20,888 bases of DNA from Acidimicrobiaceae bacterium (lineage in GTDB: Bacteria > Actinomycetota > Acidimicrobiia > Acidimicrobiales > Ilumatobacteraceae), in contig JACJWG010000027.1 of assembly GCA_020637235.1 (NCBI GenBank), positions 1-20,888 on the forward strand, read 5' to 3'. Under the pieces are notes generated by a model. The model had not been told where the DNA came from. It saw only the letters and a program-made list of their open reading frames with translations, and did no database searches. Below, one piece after another: positions 6,475-13,284 of this stretch; positions within the stretch are counted from its first letter, which is position 1, and each line of letters opens with the position of its first letter. Both the position numbers and the translations under genes were made by a program.

Positions 6475-8277
6475 TCAGGTGACCGTGGGTTGGCTGCGGG
6501 CCCAGGCGCCGGCGAGCGCGGCGTACCGGCCCCCGAGCGCGACGAGCTCGTCGTGCGTGCCGAGCTCGACCAGCTTGGCGTGGTCCACCACGGCGATCCG
6601 GTCCGCTCGACGCACGGTCGACAGGCGGTGCGCCACCACGATCACCGTGCGGCCGGTCATCAGCGTCTCGAGCGCCCGCTCGACCACCGCTTCCGTGCCG
6701 GGGTCGAGGTTGCTCGTCGCCTCATCGAGCACCAGCACCGCCGGATCCACCAGCGCCGCACGGGCGAGCGAGATGAGCTGGCGCTCCCCCGCCGACAACC
6801 GCGAACCACGCTCGCGCACCTCGGTCTCGAGGCCGTCGGGGAACTCGTCGAAGCGTTCGAGGGCACCGATCCGATCGAGCGCAGCGGCCACCTCGTCGTC
6901 GGCCGCCGACGGCTTGGCGATCCGGATGTTGTCGCGGATCGTGCCGCCGAACAGGAACCCCTCCTGTGGCACCACCACGATCCGCTCGCGCAACGACGCC
7001 ATCGACGCGACCCGCAGGTCGATCTCGCCGAAGGTGACGTAGCCGTCGGTCGGGTCGTACAGGCGTGACAGCAACTTGGCCAGCGTGCTCTTGCCCGCGC
7101 CGGTGGGACCCACCAACGCGAGACGCTCCCCCGGTGCCACGCTGATCCGCACGTGCGACAGCGCGCTCCGCTCGGCGCCGTCGTAGCGGAACGTGAGGTC
7201 GTGCGCTTCGAGCGCGCCGCGCGCGGGCAGGGTGACGGGGTGCGGGTGCTCGGCCACGTCGGGCACGGCGTCGATCAGGCCGTACAGCTTGTGCAACGAC
7301 GCGGCGGCCGACTGCACCGTGTTGTACAGCTGCGACAGCTGCTGCACCGGCTCGAACAGGTTGGCGAGCAGCAGGACGAACGCAGCCACCGTGCCGACCT
7401 CGATGCTGCCGTTGTGGCTGAGCCAGCCGCCCACACCGATCACCACCGCGATCGCGAACACGCCGACCCATTCGACGAGCCCGAAGTACCACACGCTCAC
7501 CCGCACGCTGTGCAGATGGCTGCCGTACAGCGCCCGGTTCGAGCCGTGGAAGCGGCGGATCTGTTCGTCCTGGCGGTCGTAGGCCTGGATGACCCGGACA
7601 CCCGAGATGCCCTCCTGCAGCGACGAGAGGTTCTGCCCGACCTTCTCGCGCACGTCGAGATACGCCTTGTTCGACTGGCGCTGGAACCGCACCGACGCGG
7701 CCACGATGATCGGCAACACCAGCAGCACCACCAGGGTGAGCTGCCAGCTGAGGACGGCGAGCGTGATCAGCGTGAACACCAGCAGCAGCCCGGCCGCGAC
7801 GAACTGCAGCAGCCCCCACTGGATGAGCTCGCCCATGCTCTCGATGTCGGCGGTCATGCGTGACACGAGCACGCCCGCCTTGTTGCGGTCGTAGAAGGCC
7901 ATCGACTGCGCCTGCAGACGATCGAACACGCGCACGCGCAGGTCGCGCAGGAACCCCTCGCCGGCATTGTTGATCGCGAGGTACTGCTGGCGACCCGCGA
8001 GGTAGTTGATGATCACCACCACGACGTAGGCGATGATCGCGGTGTTCAGCGCCGACACGCTCCCCGACCCACGACCGGCGCCGAGACCCTCGTCGGTGGC
8101 GTACTTCACCAGCAGCGGGCCGGCGACGGTGCAGATCGTGGTGATCGTGACGAACCCCATCGCCGAGTACACGAAACGCTTGTAGGGCATCGCGAACTCG
8201 ATCGAGCGTCGCAGCACACGGCTCGTCTCCTCGCGATCGAGACGGTCCTCGTCACTCAACGCGGAGGCAGCCCACAT
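6475..8277 (-). CDS. ABC exporter half-transporter, consensus-site subunit
   Basis: A 600-residue fusion of an ABC-exporter transmembrane domain (about 30-320, six helices) with a nucleotide-binding domain (about 350-600). Walker A is GPTGAGKST (390-398), Q-loop Q438, Walker B VLVLDEA with catalytic E519, D-loop SNLD and H-loop H550, so its own ATP site is complete. Its signature is LSAGE (494-498) rather than LSGGQ. The ATG at 8277 overlaps the stop of the upstream half-transporter gene by one base (TGATG), so the two are co-translated and surely form a heterodimer. The partner has LSGGQ but a substituted Walker B, which makes one consensus and one degenerate ATP site. Drug or lipid export is typical of the family; the substrate is not visible. 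Confidence 0.93.
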   Translation of the reverse strand: MWAASALSDEDRLDREETSRVLRRSIEFAMPYKRFVYSAMGFVTITTICTVAGPLLVKYATDEGLGAGRGSGSVSALNTAIIAYVVVVIINYLAGRQQYLAINNAGEGFLRDLRVRVFDRLQAQSMAFYDRNKAGVLVSRMTADIESMGELIQWGLLQFVAAGLLLVFTLITLAVLSWQLTLVVLLVLPIIVAASVRFQRQSNKAYLDVREKVGQNLSSLQEGISGVRVIQAYDRQDEQIRRFHGSNRALYGSHLHSVRVSVWYFGLVEWVGVFAIAVVIGVGGWLSHNGSIEVGTVAAFVLLLANLFEPVQQLSQLYNTVQSAAASLHKLYGLIDAVPDVAEHPHPVTLPARGALEAHDLTFRYDGAERSALSHVRISVAPGERLALVGPTGAGKSTLAKLLSRLYDPTDGYVTFGEIDLRVASMASLRERIVVVPQEGFLFGGTIRDNIRIAKPSAADDEVAAALDRIGALERFDEFPDGLETEVRERGSRLSAGERQLISLARAALVDPAVLVLDEATSNLDPGTEAVVERALETLMTGRTVIVVAHRLSTVRRADRIAVVDHAKLVELGTHDELVALGGRYAALAGAWARSQPTVT

Positions 8278-10064
8278 CAGCCGATCACCTCCTCGTCGGC
8301 CTGCTCGTCGGCCTGCTCGTCGGCCTGCTCCTCGTCGCGCAGCGCAGCGAGCACCTCGCGGTACCGCTCGCTGGTGGCGAGCAGCTCGTCGTGCGTGCCG
8401 GTGGCCGCCACCCGCCCGTCGTCGACGAGCACCACGGTGTCGGCCAGCGCGATGGTGCCCGGCCGGTGGGCGATCACGATCGTCGTTCGGCCCCGCATCA
8501 CCGTGGCCATCGCGTCGCGGATCTCGTGTTCCTTCGACGGGTCGACCGCACTGGTGGCGTCGTCGAGCACCAGCACCCGCGGGTCTGCGAGGATCGCCCG
8601 GGCGATGGCGATGCGCTGGCGCTGCCCGCCGCTCAGGGAGAAGCCGCGTTCGCCGATCACGGTGTCGTACCCGTCGGGCAGCTGGGTGACGAAGTCGTGC
8701 GCGCCGGCGAGCATCGCGGCCCGGTGCACGTCGTCGATCGGTGCGTCCGGCCGGGCGAAGGCGATGTTGCCGATCACGGTGTCGTTGAACAGGAACGTGT
8801 CCTCGAACACGATGCCGACGGCGTGGCGCAGGTCGGTGAGACGCAGGTCGCATACGTCGACGCCGTCGATCTGCACCTTGCCGTCCTGCACGTCGTAGAA
8901 CCGTGTGAGCAGCCGCGCCACCGTGCTCTTGCCGCTGCCCGTCGCGCCCACCAGCGCCACCGAACGACCCGGTTCGATCGCGAGGTCGAACCCGCGCAGC
9001 ACCGGCGCGTTCGGGTCGTAGCCGAACGTGACGTGGCGGAAGCGCACCCCGCCGACGGGTGGTTCGGCGGGCAGCTGCCGCGGTTTCGGGGGGTCGTCCA
9101 CCTCCGGCACGGTGTTCAGCACCTCGGTCACGCGCAGCAGTGCCGCTGCGGCGCGCTGGCCGAAGGCGACGGTCATGCCCAGGCTGCGCAGCGGGGCGAC
9201 GAGCAACACGATGTACTGGAAGAACTCGAACATCTCGCCATAGGACATGTCGCCGTTCAGCACCCGGTGCCCGCCGATGCCCAGCACGGCGATCATGCCG
9301 AGGTTGGGCAACAGGTCGAGCGCCGGCAGGAACGTGCTGCGCACCCGCGCCGACTGGAGCGACTCGCGCCGGATGTCGTCGGCCTCGACACGCAGCTTCT
9401 CGGCCTGCACCGATTCGGCGCCGAAGCCCTTCACGACACGCACCCCGCTGACGGACTCCTCCACCACGGTGGCGAGTTGCGCCTGCTCGGCCTGCACCGC
9501 CAGCACGGCAGGATGGATCGTGCGTGAGAAGCGCTGCGCCAGCAGGTTCACCACCGGCAGTGGCGCGAGGGCGACCAGCGCGAGCAGCGGCTGTGACGTG
9601 AACAGCACGATCACGACGGCGACCACCATCGCGAGGTTCGACGCCGTGAGCGGGATCATCACCACGAAGCCCTGGATCTGCTGCATGTCGCTCGACGAGC
9701 GGCTCATCAGCTGACCCGTCTGGGTGTGGTCGTGGTACCCGACGTGCAGCTTCATGATGTGCGCGAACAACTGCTCGCGCAGGCGGGTCTCGGTGAGCCG
9801 GCTCTCGCGGAACGCCACCCACCGGCGCCAGCCGGAGAACACGCCGGCGACCACGGCCATCGCGGCGATCAGCCCGGTCCAGAACCACAGCGACTCGCGT
9901 CCGATCACTCCTCGATCGACCGCGATGCGGGTGAGGCGCGGCACCGCCACCTTGCTGGCGCTCCAGGCGAGACCGATCACCATGCCGGCCACGAGCCCCC
10001 GGCGCTGCTCCCACAGCACCCGGCGCAGCAGCGGCCAGCCGGAGGTGGGGTGCGCGGGGTCCAT
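8277..10064 (-). CDS. ABC exporter half-transporter, degenerate-site subunit
   Basis: A 595-residue half-transporter: membrane domain (about 15-310), then nucleotide-binding domain (about 338-575). Walker A is GATGSGKST (373-381) and the signature is a perfect LSGGQ (477-481). Walker B reads VLVLDDA, so the catalytic Glu is Asp (D502); the Q-loop position is Glu (E421, in VFEDTFLF). H533 is kept. These changes are typical of the non-hydrolysing site in heterodimeric exporters. The C-terminus carries an acidic EQAD repeat (about 579-591). ATG 10064 fits family alignments and has TAGTGT 8 nt upstream; a TTG further up (10127) is less likely. It is first in the two-gene operon and divergent from the GlsB-like gene. 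Confidence 0.93.
   Translation of the reverse strand: MDPAHPTSGWPLLRRVLWEQRRGLVAGMVIGLAWSASKVAVPRLTRIAVDRGVIGRESLWFWTGLIAAMAVVAGVFSGWRRWVAFRESRLTETRLREQLFAHIMKLHVGYHDHTQTGQLMSRSSSDMQQIQGFVVMIPLTASNLAMVVAVVIVLFTSQPLLALVALAPLPVVNLLAQRFSRTIHPAVLAVQAEQAQLATVVEESVSGVRVVKGFGAESVQAEKLRVEADDIRRESLQSARVRSTFLPALDLLPNLGMIAVLGIGGHRVLNGDMSYGEMFEFFQYIVLLVAPLRSLGMTVAFGQRAAAALLRVTEVLNTVPEVDDPPKPRQLPAEPPVGGVRFRHVTFGYDPNAPVLRGFDLAIEPGRSVALVGATGSGKSTVARLLTRFYDVQDGKVQIDGVDVCDLRLTDLRHAVGIVFEDTFLFNDTVIGNIAFARPDAPIDDVHRAAMLAGAHDFVTQLPDGYDTVIGERGFSLSGGQRQRIAIARAILADPRVLVLDDATSAVDPSKEHEIRDAMATVMRGRTTIVIAHRPGTIALADTVVLVDDGRVAATGTHDELLATSERYREVLAALRDEEQADEQADEQADEEVIG
8292..8327 (-). repeat. Three tandem 12-nt repeats encoding an acidic C-terminal tail
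   Basis: Three exact copies of CTCGTCGGCCTG on the plus strand, followed by a diverged fourth. On the coding strand they give repeated QADE units at the end of the first half-transporter, just before its overlap with the second gene. The tail lies beyond the ATPase domain and is probably disordered. Confidence 0.85.
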
Positions 10065-10072
10065 CACCGCCG

Positions 10073-10078
10073 ACACTA
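10073..10078 (-). promoter_or_regulatory. Putative -10 box for leaderless start of the ABC exporter operon
   Basis: TAGTGT ends 8 nt before ATG 10064 on the minus strand. Confidence 0.4.
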
Positions 10079-10132
10079 GAGGGCGTCCCCGGTGATCTGC
10101 CGAGCCGATGCGCCCGACCTGGAGCAAGCCCC

Positions 10133-10138
10133 TACGAT
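10133..10138 (+). promoter_or_regulatory. Putative -10 box for leaderless start of the GlsB-like gene
   Basis: TACGAT ends 6 nt before ATG 10145. The same hexamer with the same spacing precedes the ArsC-family gene at 11732. Confidence 0.5.
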
Positions 10139-10144
10139 CGGGAC

Positions 10145-10420
10145 ATGGACCTGCTCGCCTGGGTGGTGGTCGGCTTCGTCGCCGGTGCGATCGCCCGTTG
10201 GATCGTGAAGGACGAACGGCGAGGGTGTCTGTACACGATCGGCGTGGGCGTGCTCGGTGCGCTCATCGGCGGCGGACTCGTACGTGCCGCCGGGTGGGAC
10301 AACACCCGCACACGCTTCGGTGTGTCGGTGCTCACGGCGATCGTCGGTGCCGTGCTGCTCCTGCTGGTGCTGCAAGCGCTCGCCGGTCGTGGACCCCGGA
10401 GGCCACCGCCGCGCCGCTGA
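10145..10420 (+). CDS. GlsB/YeaQ/YmgE-family (transglycosylase-associated) membrane protein
   Basis: A 91-residue inner-membrane protein with three hydrophobic helices (about 3-20, 30-48 and 58-80) and a basic C-terminal tail (GRGPRRPPPRR). The Gly-rich pattern VVGFVAGAIARWIV and GVGVLGALIGGGLV is the hallmark of the family, often linked to general stress in other bacteria though without a defined biochemical role. The length is usual. The start is ATG 10145, with TACGAT 6 nt upstream. It is a single-gene unit, divergent from the ABC exporter and convergent (15-bp gap) with the EAL-like gene. Confidence 0.88.
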   Translation: MDLLAWVVVGFVAGAIARWIVKDERRGCLYTIGVGVLGALIGGGLVRAAGWDNTRTRFGVSVLTAIVGAVLLLLVLQALAGRGPRRPPPRR

Positions 10421-10435
10421 TCGACCGGTGGATCG

Positions 10436-11323
10436 TCAGAGGTCGTGTTCGGTGCGCACCCGGCCGACGATCTCGCCGAGCGAGGCCGACGATCGCGACG
10501 ACTCGACCGCGAACTCGACGCCGGCCCGCCGCAGCCGCACGAGGTGTTCGGCGTCGGTGGCGACGGCCACGGTGCGCAATGCCCGGCGACGGCTCGCCGA
10601 CACGGTGCGACGCAGGGTGCGGGTGTCGTCGTCGACGTGACGATCGTCGTCCAGCACGCAGAACTCGGCCTCGGCGACCTGCACCTCCGCAGCGTCCCAG
10701 CGGGGGACCGAGAACCACACGCCGAGGTCGCGCAGCCGGTCGACCGCGGTCGACTCGAGTTCGCCGCGTGGCCGGCGGTCGAGCTCGAACACGAAGCCCT
10801 CGGGCGTCAGGCCCTGCTCGTCGAGCCGGTCGAGCAGACCGTCGACGAACTCCGCCGACTCGAGGCTGCTGGCACCGATCGGCACCGCGAGCCACGGCTC
10901 GTCGCACTGCAGTCCGTGTACGACCGAGGGGAGGTGGCGTGCGGCCGACTCGACGACGTAGCGGTCGAGGTCGTCCGCGATGCCCCCGGCTGCGGCTGCG
11001 CGACGGAGCCGCCGGTGGTGTTCGTCGGCGTCGGGGCGTGCGGCGTCGGGGCGTGCGGCGTGGCGCGGATCGACGCCCGGATCGGACGGCCACTGCGGGC
11101 ACATCCGGATCCCGACGACGACGCTGTCGGTGAGTCGCCGGACGGGTGCGTACGCGAAGCGGATCGAGCCGGTCGCGAGCATCGCCGGCAGCGCCCGTGC
11201 ATCACGCCCGACCGTGGGCCGGCCAGCTCGACGGCGGGCCCCCGGACGCCGGCCGCTCCGACGCCGGTCGGCCCACCATCGGCGCACGCCGATCAGCACC
11301 TTGCGTCCGTCTGCCCCACGCAC
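10436..11323 (-). CDS. Degenerate EAL-like domain protein
   Basis: A 295-residue protein whose residues about 54-275 follow the layout of an EAL (c-di-GMP phosphodiesterase) domain: IRFAYAPVRRL (compare family xYQPIVDL), DLDRYVVESAARHLP, LAVPIGASSLESAEFVDGLL, LDEQGLTPEGFVFEL and LRDLGVWFSV. The catalytic signature is gone. The E-A-L-x-R position reads RMCPQ (73-77), the DDFG segment reads PRWD, and the EGVE segment reads ATDAE; only E180 of FEL remains. It is therefore probably not an active phosphodiesterase and may bind a partner or ligand. The first 45 residues are strongly Arg-rich. I chose GTG 11323 because TACACT lies 6 nt upstream; ATG 11182 is the alternative. A 15-nt duplication (11027-11056) adds an Ala/Arg/Pro/Asp stretch. 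Confidence 0.7.
   Translation of the reverse strand: MRGADGRKVLIGVRRWWADRRRSGRRPGARRRAGRPTVGRDARALPAMLATGSIRFAYAPVRRLTDSVVVGIRMCPQWPSDPGVDPRHAARPDAARPDADEHHRRLRRAAAAGGIADDLDRYVVESAARHLPSVVHGLQCDEPWLAVPIGASSLESAEFVDGLLDRLDEQGLTPEGFVFELDRRPRGELESTAVDRLRDLGVWFSVPRWDAAEVQVAEAEFCVLDDDRHVDDDTRTLRRTVSASRRRALRTVAVATDAEHLVRLRRAGVEFAVESSRSSASLGEIVGRVRTEHDL
11027..11056 (-). repeat. Two tandem 15-nt repeats within the EAL-like gene
   Basis: Two exact copies of GGCGTCGGGGCGTGC (plus strand), encoding a duplicated ARPDA-type unit in a charged loop (about residues 89-99) where normal EAL domains have none. Confidence 0.8.
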
Positions 11324-11329
11324 GCGGCG

Positions 11330-11335
11330 AGTGTA
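11330..11335 (-). promoter_or_regulatory. Putative -10 box for leaderless start of the EAL-like gene
   Basis: TACACT ends 6 nt before GTG 11323. It favours that start over the internal ATG 11182. Confidence 0.45.
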
Positions 11336-11340
11336 GGAGT

Positions 11341-11371
11341 CCCGAGGGGTTCGGCGGAGGCCCGACTCGGG
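11341..11371 (-). terminator. Possible hairpin terminator after the ArsC-family gene
   Basis: Outer arms CCCGAG (11341-11346) and CTCGGG (11366-11371), with possible inner pairing TCGG/CCGA, start 8 nt beyond the terminal TGA of the ArsC-family gene. There is no T-tract. It is a plausible factor-assisted terminator separating that gene from the EAL-like gene. Confidence 0.35.
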
Positions 11372-11378
11372 GGGTGTG

Positions 11379-11732
11379 TCACGACAACAGGTCGCGGACG
11401 CGGTCCTTCGGCCGCCCGATGATCGCCGTGGCCTCCGTCACGACCACGGGGCGCTGCAGCAACTGCTTGTGGCGCACGAGCAGATCGACCACCTGGGCCG
11501 GTGTGGCGGCATCGGCATCGGTGAGGCCGAGTTTGGTCCACATCGCGTCGCGCCGGACCAGGTCGGTGACGGGATCCTCCAGCTTGGCGATGATCGACTC
11601 GAGCGTGGCGGCGTCGGGTGGTGTCTTCAGATAGAGGACGATCTCGGCGTCGACCCCCAGTTCCTCGGCAATGCGCACGGCATTGACGGAGGAGTTTCAA
11701 TTCGGGTTGTGGTAGATGGTGACGTCGGCCAT
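11379..11732 (-). CDS. ArsC-family thioredoxin-fold protein, candidate selenoprotein (in-frame TGA at 11697-11699)
   Basis: The frame from ATG 11732 encodes MADVTIYHNPN, then TGA, then 105 intact codons to the terminal TGA at 11379-11381. ArsC-family proteins have HNPxC at this spot, so TGA replaces the catalytic cysteine exactly; read as selenocysteine it gives HNPN-U-NSSVNA. The rest is typical ArsC: VLYLKTPP, LEDPVTDLVRRD, then RPVVVTEATAIIGRPKDRVRDLL. Total length is 117 residues, normal for the family, and there is no Cys. Family members reduce arsenate or act as Spx-like redox proteins; the substrate here is unknown, and the arginine of the CxxSR motif reads Val. A SECIS-like hairpin follows the TGA (11662-11693). 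TACGAT sits 6 nt before the ATG, and GTG 11678 has no ribosome site. A pseudogene or a sequencing error at one base remains possible. The selenocysteine machinery is not in this window. Confidence 0.8.
11662..11693 (-). promoter_or_regulatory. Candidate bacterial SECIS element
   Basis: Directly after the in-frame TGA the mRNA folds as a lower stem UCCUC/GAGGA (11689-11693 with 11662-11666), an internal loop containing a bulged U, a perfect 6-bp upper stem CAAUGC/GCAUUG (11680-11685 with 11669-11674) and an apical loop CGUGC (11675-11679). The apical G is the second loop base, with 18 nt between it and the UGA. Bacterial SECIS rules ask for a G among the first two apical-loop bases and about 16-37 nt spacing; E. 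coli fdhF likewise has an apical GU and a bulged U. Worked out by hand, without energy calculation. Confidence 0.7.
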
Positions 11733-11738
11733 GCGCCG

Positions 11739-11744
11739 ATCGTA
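11739..11744 (-). promoter_or_regulatory. Putative -10 box for leaderless start of the ArsC-family gene
   Basis: TACGAT ends 6 nt before ATG 11732 in the 19-bp gap after the thioesterase gene. It is identical in sequence and spacing to the box at 10133, and places translation start upstream of the in-frame TGA. Confidence 0.5.
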
Positions 11745-11751
11745 GGCGCCA

Positions 11752-12573
11752 TCAGCGCTCCTCGACCAACAGACTCTGGCAGCTCCGCCCGACCCGCCCG
11801 GCGACGTCGAACAGCGCCGACTCGGCCAGGCCGGCCCCGAGATCGCCGTACCACGACGCGGTCCGCATCCCGATCCACTCCCCCACCACCGGGCGCAGCA
11901 GATGGAGCGTGAGGTCGGGGTTGATGTAGAGGTACCGGTCGTGGGGCAGCGAGCCCGACACGCCGTTGCCGAAATCCGCCGCTGCGGCGGCCCGCTGCGC
12001 ACCCGACGGCTCCTCGCCGGCCACCACCGGCGCCAGGAGCCGGATCCACACCTCCACCGGTCCCGGCTCGAGCCACGAGCCGGTGAGGAAGCGGTGCTCG
12101 CAGGCATCGCGATGGAACGCCGTCTCCTCGCCGGGGGCGAAGGTCATCCGCTCGGTGGTCGCACGCTCGGGTGGGGCGAGCGGTACCGCCGGCGCGAGGT
12201 GCGCGGCCGCAGGGACGGCGACCGCCTCGCGTCGGATCCGAAGTGCCCGGATGTGAGCGACGTCGGTGTCGCCGTCGCGCAGCACGGCGGCGACGAGCGA
12301 CACCTTGCGTCCGGGGCGCTCGACGACGGTGTCGAGTGCCAGCGGCCGCAGGACCGGCACGGGTCGGGTGAGCTCGATCGTGCAACGGGCGAGCTGCCAG
12401 ATGTCGCGGTCGCTCGCCGGCGCCGGACCGTCGACAGGGACGCGCTCGACGGCGCGCACGAGGAGTGCCGACACCGGACCGCCGTGGCAGTGGCGGCGAT
12501 CCCACGGGCCGCGGCTCAGCTCGGTCGGCACCCACTGATCGCCGTCGCGGTGGAAGAGCTCGGTCGCATCCAT
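11752..12573 (-). CDS. Acyl-CoA thioesterase-like (double hot-dog, TesB-like) protein
   Basis: A 273-residue protein with the double hot-dog layout of TesB-like thioesterases, which hydrolyse acyl-CoA to free acid and CoA. The N-terminal hot-dog (about 1-115) has WDRRHCHGGPVSALLVRAVER, where GGP-x-SALL is the family's hot-dog helix, and the strand ARCTIELTRPVPVLRPL. The C-terminal hot-dog (about 160-273) has FLTGSWLEPGPVEVWIRLL, then DFGNGVSGSL and YLYINPDLTLHLLRPVVGEWIG. The Asp-Gly/Asn region DFGNG is where active-site residues lie in this family. The start is ATG 12573, with TAGGGT 7 nt upstream. The ArsC-family gene follows after 19 bp on the same strand but appears to have its own promoter. 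The acyl substrate is unknown. Confidence 0.88.
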   Translation of the reverse strand: MDATELFHRDGDQWVPTELSRGPWDRRHCHGGPVSALLVRAVERVPVDGPAPASDRDIWQLARCTIELTRPVPVLRPLALDTVVERPGRKVSLVAAVLRDGDTDVAHIRALRIRREAVAVPAAAHLAPAVPLAPPERATTERMTFAPGEETAFHRDACEHRFLTGSWLEPGPVEVWIRLLAPVVAGEEPSGAQRAAAAADFGNGVSGSLPHDRYLYINPDLTLHLLRPVVGEWIGMRTASWYGDLGAGLAESALFDVAGRVGRSCQSLLVEER

Positions 12574-12580
12574 CGTCGGG

Positions 12581-12586
12581 ACCCTA
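12581..12586 (-). promoter_or_regulatory. Putative -10 box for leaderless start of the thioesterase-like gene
   Basis: TAGGGT ends 7 nt before ATG 12573 on the minus strand. Confidence 0.45.
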
Positions 12587-12684
12587 CCGAGGACGGTGTG
12601 TGACACCGGCGCCGTAGTCTGCACCTGCTTCCCCCGGAGCCACGCAGCGTCGATCCCGCGCCCTCGGCGCCGACGCGTCCTCTC

Positions 12685-12690
12685 GGAGGT
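12685..12690 (+). promoter_or_regulatory. Shine-Dalgarno deciding the start of the 194-aa hypothetical gene
   Basis: GGAGGT lies four bases before ATG 12695. It is unusual here because most first genes appear leaderless; it favours ATG 12695 over the upstream open frame. Confidence 0.55.
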
Positions 12691-12694
12691 CGCC

Positions 12695-13279
12695 ATGACC
12701 CATCACCGCCCCCACCACGAGCGTCGCGATCGCGGCCTCGGCCACGGCGCCGAACACCCGGGTCCGCCGGATCGCGCCCGACGCCGAGGATCCCGAGCCG
12801 GCTCGTCGTCCACCTCGCGCCGATCGGTTCGAGTCGACGACCACGCATCGTCCCGCGGACCGCGTCTGTCGTCGGCACGGGTGCCCCGCGCCGGCGTCGA
12901 TCCACTCCGCGACGCCGACGACGCGCTCGCGTTGGTCGAGGCCACGATGACCCTGCCGCTCGCACCCGAGACGATCGTCGTCTGCCTCGATCAGCAGCGA
13001 CGTGGCAGCCGGCTGCTGATCGTCGAATCGTCCGACGGTGCCGAATTGCCCTGGCTGCTCGGCCGCATCTGCGACGTGCGGCTCGAACCGGGCGACGTGG
13101 CGCTGGTGGTGGCCTCGGTGCGACCCGGCGGCGCGATGGTGGCCGCCGATGCCGACCGCTGGCTCGCCGCCAGCGAGACACTCGCGCACCGAGGACTCGA
13201 GCTGGTCGAGTGGTTCGTCGTGGGCCACAGCGGCGCCGCGTGTCCTCGCGCCCTCGTCGGCGAGCCCGAACGGTGGTGA
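12695..13279 (+). CDS. Hypothetical protein, 194 aa, basic N-terminus
   Basis: I do not recognise the family. Residues 1-70 are low-complexity and rich in Arg/His/Ser, probably disordered. Residues about 72-194 look folded: DADDALALVEATMTLPL, ETIVVCLDQQRRGSRLLIVE, DVALVVASVRPGG, then DRWLAASETLAHRGLELVEW and FVVGHSG. The last part recalls the end of RadC/JAB proteins, but the metal-binding HSHPSG-type motif is absent, so I make no claim. The start is ATG 12695, with GGAGGT four bases upstream, the clearest Shine-Dalgarno in the window. A TAGTCT at 12615-12620 could drive a leader of about 70 nt. It is convergent with the DUF4031 gene (5-bp gap). Confidence 0.65.
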   Translation: MTHHRPHHERRDRGLGHGAEHPGPPDRARRRGSRAGSSSTSRRSVRVDDHASSRGPRLSSARVPRAGVDPLRDADDALALVEATMTLPLAPETIVVCLDQQRRGSRLLIVESSDGAELPWLLGRICDVRLEPGDVALVVASVRPGGAMVAADADRWLAASETLAHRGLELVEWFVVGHSGAACPRALVGEPERW

Positions 13280-13284
13280 ACCGC

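Noticed and set aside
6475..10014. A 1179-residue minus-strand frame covering both ABC genes
   Set aside because: Only the part after ATG 8277 is protein-like; the rest is a frame-shifted shadow of the first half-transporter, so this is not a fused ABC transporter.
11379..11678. ArsC-family protein starting at GTG 11678 (99 aa)
   Set aside because: This start removes the first beta strand and the whole HNPxC active site and has no Shine-Dalgarno or TANNNT box; the upstream ATG 11732 has both a box and homology.
12584..13228. A 214-residue minus-strand frame opposite the 194-aa hypothetical
   Set aside because: The plus-strand frame has a strong Shine-Dalgarno and a folded-looking C-terminal half; the minus frame shows no motif and would run into the thioesterase promoter.
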